A stretch of DNA of 64,000 bases from Norana najaformis. Taxonomy: Eukaryota > Annelida > Clitellata > Crassiclitellata > Hormogastridae. This document shows positions 58,718-64,000 of this stretch, piece after piece. The stretch covers positions 5,436,014 to 5,500,013 of the forward strand of contig OZ029920.1 in NCBI GenBank assembly GCA_964023275.1, written 5' to 3'. The stretch's first letter is position 1, and each line of letters starts with the position of its first letter. The position numbers were made by a program, and so were the translations under genes. The notes below the pieces were generated by a model. The model searched no databases. It was given only the letters and a program-made list of their open reading frames with translations, and was not told the origin of the DNA.

Positions 58718-61420
58718 TCACTGCTGGAAGCGAACCGGCTTCCGCACAATCCGCCGCGGTCGCTCTGGCGTAGGCTCGGTGTCGGAGTCATCACCGCCTG
58801 AAGCCTCTTCTCTTTGTAGCGGAGCAGCGTCTTTAGTTGCCGATGGCTCTGCTCGCACTCCCTCGACACACGGCTTAAGCTTGTCCACATGTGCCGTAAT
58901 CGGTTTCGTGTTCATAGTTCGCCGTAGTTGCTCGCGCACAAGTCTGTACGCTGCCTCCAGTCTCTCTACCATCTCCTCAGCGTATGCGTAACAAGAAATC
59001 TCAGCTTCCTCGTCAGGAGGTCTTCCGTGGACCTCTCTCAGCCGCTGAGACGGAGGCCACTGGGTTGCCTCACGCATTTTGGCCAGGTCCACCTCAACCT
59101 GGTGGTACCCACTCCGTAAGTCTAGGGTGCTAAACCACTCCGCTCCTGATAGGGCATCCAGGCACTCATCGATTCTTGGCAGTGGATAGGAATCCTTCTT
59201 GGTCTGTCCATTTAACTGCCGGTAGTCGATGCAGAACCGCATTGTTCCGTCCTTCTTTTTGGCCAGCACCACATTGGCTGCCCACTCGCTGGCTGTCGGC
59301 TCGATCACCCCTTCGGCTAGCATTCGATCCAACTGTTGGTCAATCACAGCCCGGTATGGCAATGGTTGTCGTCTCAAGGACTGCCGGACGGGAGGGGAAT
59401 TCCCTGTGTCGATCCGGTGTTTGCAAACTGAGGTCCTGCCTAGGTCCCCTTCGCTCATTGAGAACACATCGCTATACTCTGTCAATAAGCCCTTCAACTG
59501 CTCTCGAGCTCTCAGTGGGACATCTTCGGCGAGATCTCGTAAGAGGTCATCAATAACCCTAGCAACCTCTCCCGTCTCCGCGCCACAGTCACTCTCGCCC
59601 CCGGAACTCACCTGGACGGGATGTAGCCCTCCTAGAAGCTGGTCTCTAACCAACTTTACCGGCTCCGTATTCAGGTTCAGCACCCTGATCGGTGCGGTGT
59701 TATCATCATCCCTGACAACCACCCGAGCCACATAAACTCCTGGTTGCATTTCTCTGGCCTCGGTCATCCAAGCAGATGCCGTCACAGAGAGCTTACGATA
59801 CTCAGTCTTGGCGGGTACATCGCACTGAGCCATAGGAGCTACTACCACATCCTCGGCGACGGTCACTCGCCTGCACCAAGCGGAACCATCTCCCTTTACC
59901 AATGGAATTCGCTTGCGGCCCACAAATAATGCTCCTGCCCCGAATACTAAGCGGCAGCGATGCTGTCTCAGCCACTCCATTCCCAACATTGGCTCCATGA
60001 TTTGGTCAGACACTAAGAGGGTGGTATCAATCTCAAAGCCAGGCCTAATCTTAATCAAGACGCGCACTTCTCCCAGGACCCGGATCTCTGTACCATTAGC
60101 AGCCATCAGGAACCGTGCACTAGGATACAATTCCAGACCCCTTACTGCAGAATGCGGTATGAGACTCACCTCAGACCCTGTGTCGATCAGGCACATTCGG
60201 GAGCGTCCGTTGATCACGCCTCGGATGTAGATCGTATTGCCGTTCACACCCCTAGATGACCTCTGCCGAGCAGTATGGTTCACGGCCGCGGGTTCCTCCG
60301 GCCGTTCTCCAGGCGTCGTAAAGGCCTGTCCATCGAGGGAGTTACGCGGTTCCCTCGGTCGTGGACATCGTCGAGCGTAGTGGCCCCTTTCTCCACAGTT
60401 GTAGCAGGCTCCTCTCCGTTCGGTGTTCCCTGACGCGGTCCTGGTCTCGTTTCTTGATCGATCAGCGTCGGCCTCTATTCCGGGAGGGCCTCGTAGTGCT
60501 GCCAGCTGTCGGTCGATTTTCCGTTCCATATCCCGCTGCCACTTCTGTTGCGCTTCACGTTGGGACACGAAAAACTGCTCGAGTTGATTCTGTATCGGGT
60601 CAACTGTGTCCATTCCTTGGGTTCCACGAACGCGATTGGCGGGTCCTCGCCTCTCCTCGTGTTCGGTCATCCGCTGGTAAGCCTCCATTCTTAGAGCCAT
60701 CCGGTATGCTTCGTCCAGCGTCTTGGGCTCTCTTTCACGCACCTTCAAAGACAGTTCGCGATCCTTAATGGCTTCCAGGAATGCGTCTCTCGCGATGATT
60801 TCTGTTGTCTCATTCGAAGGCACTGGGTAGGCCAAAACAACCAATCTCCGTATGTCGTGGAGCAAATCACTGAGGGTCTCGTTGGTTCGCTGTCTACGAT
60901 AGTACAACTGCGCCCTGAAGGTCTCGGCCTGTCCTTCAGCGCCATACCGTTGACGCAATCTCTCGGTCAGCTCTCCATAAGTGACGTCTCGTCGCGCTCC
61001 AAAGTCCCACAGTAGCTGAGTGGCGGCTTTGTCCAATGCACACCGCAGGAAATCCACTTTGTCGGAATCCGTCCATTGGTTGTGCTTTGCGCAGACTTCG
61101 AACTGAGCCAAGAAAGACTCCAAAGATCCGGTGCCATCGAATTTTCCGGGCTTCATCGGCGTTTTACGATACCCGAACATGGCCGCCATGTCGTCCAGCC
61201 GTCGCGGAGTTACGTCGGTCTTTTCCCTTGTTGCGCTGGTCTCTGGAGCTGCCTGTCTCGGGCTGTCAAAGTCGATACTCTCCAAGAAACGGCTCTGGTT
61301 TCGTACTTGACCTGCGGACGTCTCTCGTTTGGCCTCCGGCGTCGAGCTACTCGACGGACGAGTTGGCGAGTCCAGCACGTCCAACAGAGTGTAGACAATC
61401 GTGTTGTCGTCTCTATCCAT
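58718..61420 (-). CDS. Gag-protease-truncated pol polyprotein of the LTR element
   Basis: One 900-codon frame. Gag (about 1-330) has a retrotransposon-gag region ([18 protein letters not shown]). A CCHC knuckle, [14 protein letters not shown], lies near residue 340-355. An aspartic protease follows with [13 protein letters not shown] (active-site DTG). Reverse transcriptase begins with [35 protein letters not shown] and [16 protein letters not shown] (first catalytic Asp). It then breaks off and continues with [10 protein letters not shown] and [18 protein letters not shown], which is normal integrase C-terminal sequence, and after a second join with [11 protein letters not shown]. The YxDD box, RNase H, and integrase zinc-binding and DDE core are absent. 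Both joins keep the frame. It has no enzymatic RT or integrase; Gag and protease may still work. Confidence 0.92.
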   Translation of the reverse strand: MDRDDNTIVYTLLDVLDSPTRPSSSSTPEAKRETSAGQVRNQSRFLESIDFDSPRQAAPETSATREKTDVTPRRLDDMAAMFGYRKTPMKPGKFDGTGSLESFLAQFEVCAKHNQWTDSDKVDFLRCALDKAATQLLWDFGARRDVTYGELTERLRQRYGAEGQAETFRAQLYYRRQRTNETLSDLLHDIRRLVVLAYPVPSNETTEIIARDAFLEAIKDRELSLKVREREPKTLDEAYRMALRMEAYQRMTEHEERRGPANRVRGTQGMDTVDPIQNQLEQFFVSQREAQQKWQRDMERKIDRQLAALRGPPGIEADADRSRNETRTASGNTERRGACYNCGERGHYARRCPRPREPRNSLDGQAFTTPGERPEEPAAVNHTARQRSSRGVNGNTIYIRGVINGRSRMCLIDTGSEVSLIPHSAVRGLELYPSARFLMAANGTEIRVLGEVRVLIKIRPGFEIDTTLLVSDQIMEPMLGMEWLRQHRCRLVFGAGALFVGRKRIPLVKGDGSAWCRRVTVAEDVVVAPMAQCDVPAKTEYRKLSVTASAWMTEAREMQPGVYVARVVVRDDDNTAPIRVLNLNTEPVKLVRDQLLGGLHPVQVSSGGESDCGAETGEVARVIDDLLRDLAEDVPLRAREQLKGLLTEYSDVFSMSEGDLGRTSVCKHRIDTGNSPPVRQSLRRQPLPYRAVIDQQLDRMLAEGVIEPTASEWAANVVLAKKKDGTMRFCIDYRQLNGQTKKDSYPLPRIDECLDALSGAEWFSTLDLRSGYHQVEVDLAKMREATQWPPSQRLREVHGRPPDEEAEISCYAYAEEMVERLEAAYRLVREQLRRTMNTKPITAHVDKLKPCVEGVRAEPSATKDAAPLQREEASGGDDSDTEPTPERPRRIVRKPVRFQQ

Positions 61421-61469
61421 CTTGATCTGTCGTTTCTTCTTCTTCTACTGGTTCCTTCTTGTACGTAGA

Positions 61470-61489
61470 CCCCACTTGACTGGTACCAC
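61470..61489 (-). other. Primer-binding site
   Basis: Immediately inside the 5' LTR the minus strand reads GTGGTACCAGTCAAGTGGGG. TGGTACCAG is complementary to a tRNA 3' end CTGGTACCA. Which tRNA primes cannot be settled from this window. Confidence 0.7.
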
Positions 61490-62069
61490 TGTAACGTCAC
61501 CGGGTGCTACTACTTTAAGGCTAGTGCGGGGTTCGACTCTGGTGGTCTACCTAGAGCTTTTCTCCAAGAAGAGGAAGAAGAAGTCGACACCAGCGTTGTA
61601 ACTCTTTCCAACTTTTATTCCAACGAAACACTTAACTATAAAGTCGACCCCGTAGGTTACGACGAAGTAACTATGAAGATAATCTAACAAGAACTTGACG
61701 ACTAATGAAGCACCGAAAACGACAGACAACCGCTCCAAACGACAGACCGACGACGACTCTCCGAATGTCTCCGTGTCCGAGTGTCCGAGTGTCTCTGTGT
61801 CTGTCCGACGACGACGACTGTCTTTTATATCCGTTCCCGCCGGGGAACCGTTGCTATGGAGACGGCTCTCGTTGCTAGGAGACGGCTCTCGTTGCTAGGA
61901 GACGGCTCTCGGCTCCCGTTGCTAGGAGACGGCTCTCGGCTCCCGTTGCTAAGAGACGGCTCTCGTTGCTAGGAGACGGCTCTCGGCTCCCGTTGCTAGG
62001 AGACGGCTCTCGGCTCCCGTTGCTAAGAGACGGCTCTCGTTGCTAGGAGACGGCTCTCGTTTCGCCACA
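61490..62069 (-). repeat. 5' LTR
   Basis: Matches the other LTR except for a few changes near the start (TGTAACGTCACCGGG versus TGTAACGACCCGGG; CTACTACTTT versus CTACTCCTTT). TATAAAAG is at 61822-61829 and AATAAA at 61614-61619 on the minus strand. Confidence 0.95.
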
Positions 62070-62276
62070 ATATCACGGTGTTTGATTGCTGATGTCACGG
62101 TGTTTGATTGCTGATATCACGGTGTTTGATTGCTGATATCACGGTGTTTGATTGCTGATATCACGGTGTTTGATTGCTGATATCACGGTGTTTGATTGCT
62201 GATATCACAGTGTTTGATTGCTGATATCACGGTGTTTGATTGCTGATATCACGGTGTTTGATTGCTGATATCACGT
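62066..62276 (+). repeat. 22-bp minisatellite, right part (about 9 copies)
   Basis: Continuation of the array at 56897. The first bases, ATAT, duplicate the end of the left part. Confidence 0.96.
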
Positions 62277-64000
62277 TTGCACCTCAGCCGAATGATCCTT
62301 CAACCTTGAGGCCGTGAATCTGAGGAGTTTCTAACAGGTGTGTGAGGCAAGTTGGTTACCTTTGCCTGTGGTACTTACGCAAATTGAGTGTGCTGAGCAA
62401 CTGTATGCTAAGGATTTGTCAAAGGTCCGCTTTAAACGGTGTCTGCTTCTGAGCAGGATCTTCACAAATTTGGGTTATGCGTAGACAAACCTTGACCCAT
62501 CAGCCAGTATATAAATGGAAAGGGCTTGCAACACACTACTCAGAGCTGGAGCCTGCACAAACTGGGTCAGTCGACAGAGAGCCCTTGACTAATCGGCCAA
62601 AGTGAGATGATTACTTCTGTTTTCGCAACACGATAATAGTGTGTACATATCTCTACGTAGGTACATGTGTATGCACCGTCTTGTCCAGGTATATACTTAA
62701 AATACCTATGTTCCGACTGTGGGCTTGTTATTGATAAGGAGTACAGCAAGATTTGTCTCGAACACAAGTATTTTGTTTGCTGTGTCTTAGGTTGTACTGA
62801 GCTGTTAGGTTGGAATTGTTTGTTCACGGGAAAATTTGATGTGTTTTGTACACAATAGGCCTTGGTCGCAACTCCCCGTATTCATCTTTCATAATAAACT
62901 TGAGTGTTTGTGCAGAACAATGTTGAGCAGAACGATGTTGATAAGAATACCTTGGCCGTACATTCACCAACTTTCGTAGGTGTGTTTAGGCCCAGTGGGT
63001 GAAGTCGGCCTAACTTAAAAGGCTGCAAGACAGGTGTATAGGCCTAACACCGAAGTATGTGAACCCTGCTTGTTTTGCTGTGTCATGCATGGCAAATTTT
63101 TGTGGAAAGGCATGTAAAGCACATATATGAGTAATCGTTTGCATTAGGTATTCATGTACAAAAGATTATTGTTCGGATTCGAAGAGAAATTACAGTTGAA
63201 GCATTTGCTTTAAATGCAAGGAAAATAAGAAAAATATTCCCTCCTGTGGGGTTGAGAACTTCTGGATTGAACCTGTGAGAAGCAGATTGAGCTAAATCAA
63301 AATGGCAATCTCGGAACAATTTTTAATGCTTGGAATTAATTTTTCAAAATTATAAAGGCATATAAAAATTATGAATTAGTGAGTAATGCACTTGTGCTGA
63401 CTTACAGGGAAAGACAGACAGACAGACAGGACAGACAGACCGACCGACCGGGTGATCAATACTGTGAAAATGCTGGATATTGATGCATGCATGTACCAAC
63501 AGCTCAACTTTCAAGGTCTTTTTCCTGTTTCTCAGTAGGAGGGGTTTTGTGGTTTAAAACATTGAAGAACATGCCTTGAAAAAGAACTAAAGGATGGGAT
63601 TTAAGGGTGTATGGGTAGTCCAGCCATGCCTTGATTTGATTTTCATGGCATTGAGTTGGTCATCAAAAGTCTCGAGAAACAAACAAGTGATAATTAAAAT
63701 CCTAAAGTCTGAAAGGTGAATCCTAAAGTCTGAAAGGTCGTGGAAAATCCTGATAACTAAAAAACGGAGTAAAAATGTTGGGGAAGCTATAGGTACGACC
63801 TCGCTTGCATGGGCACCTCTATGTAAACTTCTAGATTGGCCACTGAACTAAAATACAAAGTCTGTACCTATTGCACTGTAGAACTTGATAGCATGGGCCC
63901 CAAATCTGTTGCCAGAACACATCTGGGTCCAGTGCACAGGTAACTTGACTCGTGTTTATCGTGATCTTGAGTGTCCCAGCCCGATTTAAACTTGATAAGA
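62277..64000. other. Stretch without a recognised gene
   Basis: Short frames only. A piece of the 36600-36790 repeat lies near 62380-62440. A GACAGACA/GACCGACC tract lies at 63412-63450. CCTAAAGTCTGAAAGG is repeated at 63702 and 63724. Confidence 0.4.

Larger units (their letters stand above)
56988..62069 (-). mobile_element. Ty3-type LTR retrotransposon, internally deleted
   Basis: Two LTRs of 579 and 580 bp (56988-57566 and 61490-62069), nearly identical, with TG..CA ends, are flanked by a 4-bp ATAT duplication of the minisatellite. Coding is on the minus strand, so the right LTR is the 5' LTR. Inside are a PBS, a gag-pol frame (61420-58718), a 29-bp repeat array, a downstream accessory frame and a purine tract. 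At about 5.1 kb, with RT finger/palm part present but YxDD, RNase H and integrase core missing, it cannot move alone and would need enzymes from an intact relative. Near-identity of the LTRs points to recent insertion. Confidence 0.95.

Noticed and set aside
58380..58721. 113-codon minus-strand frame of QWVQLSW-type repeats in the LTR element
   Set aside because: It is the reading of the 29-bp tandem repeat; its length follows from the array.
61076..61468. Plus-strand frames opposite the gag region
   Set aside because: They are antisense shadows of the 900-codon gag-pol frame with no conserved domain.
56897..62276. CRISPR-like array of 22-bp repeats (also the 29-, 37-, 53- and 64-bp arrays)
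   Set aside because: Units are head-to-tail with no unique spacers, and the genome is eukaryotic.
62667..62858. Small frame with YLCSDCGLVIDKEY, resembling a TFIIB zinc-ribbon start
   Set aside because: Only one Cys pair fits, the second pair is wrongly spaced, and there is no continuation or splice context.

Overview
This is a eukaryotic nuclear window from an invertebrate animal genome. The evidence is intron-split genes with GT-AG junctions, four recognisable animal genes, non-LTR, LTR and DNA transposon remains, and very many micro- and minisatellites. A KRAB-bearing PRDM9 gene together with CR1-type LINE tails fits a marine invertebrate (invertebrate deuterostome or lophotrochozoan). 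I cannot name the species from sequence alone.

Layout. 0-7 kb: repeats only, including a CR1-like reverse-transcriptase fragment (1.4-2.4 kb). 7.05-10.6 kb (+): a two-exon core-2-type beta-1,6-N-acetylglucosaminyltransferase (GCNT, GT14) whose single intron carries two tandem arrays. 10.9-17.4 kb: satellites, purine tracts and SINE-like repeats. 17.4-22.3 kb (-): UTP11, 8 exons, 253 aa. 24.4-33.1 kb (-): a PRDM9 orthologue, 9 coding exons, 749 aa, with KRAB-like, SSXRD-like, PR/SET and 8 C2H2 fingers. 34.7-43.2 kb (+): a short TMEM165/GDT1-family gene, 6 exons, 222 aa, with a 1.45 kb 37-bp minisatellite in its second intron. 43.4-56.9 kb: dispersed repeats, an RTE/I-like LINE end, a hAT-like MITE, a 195-bp AT palindrome and a (CCTG)n array, with no gene I can support. 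56.99-62.07 kb (-): a young Ty3-type LTR element (TG..CA LTRs, 4-bp ATAT target duplication, PBS, PPT), internally deleted, inserted into a 22-bp minisatellite. 62.3-64 kb: nothing recognised.

The four genes are not an operon or pathway. GCNT acts in Golgi O-glycan branching. UTP11 acts in nucleolar 18S rRNA processing. TMEM165 acts in Golgi/membrane Mn2+/Ca2+ homeostasis, which supports glycosyltransferases. PRDM9, where studied, places H3K4/K36 methyl marks that direct meiotic recombination. PRDM9 and TMEM165 are divergent, with about 1.6 kb between start codons. PRDM9 and UTP11 are in tandem on the minus strand. For all four gene models I checked exon phases by hand and they join in frame at every junction.

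Most striking points: a complete PRDM9 architecture outside vertebrates with all three SET tyrosines and an array of near-identical fingers; an LTR element whose pol has been cut by at least two in-frame deletions but still reads as one 900-aa frame; a tandemly multiplied splice-donor segment in GCNT; and a shared 3' end (a short ATTACA/ATTACG-type tail next to a TTTATATAGCGC-like motif) on many otherwise different dispersed repeats.
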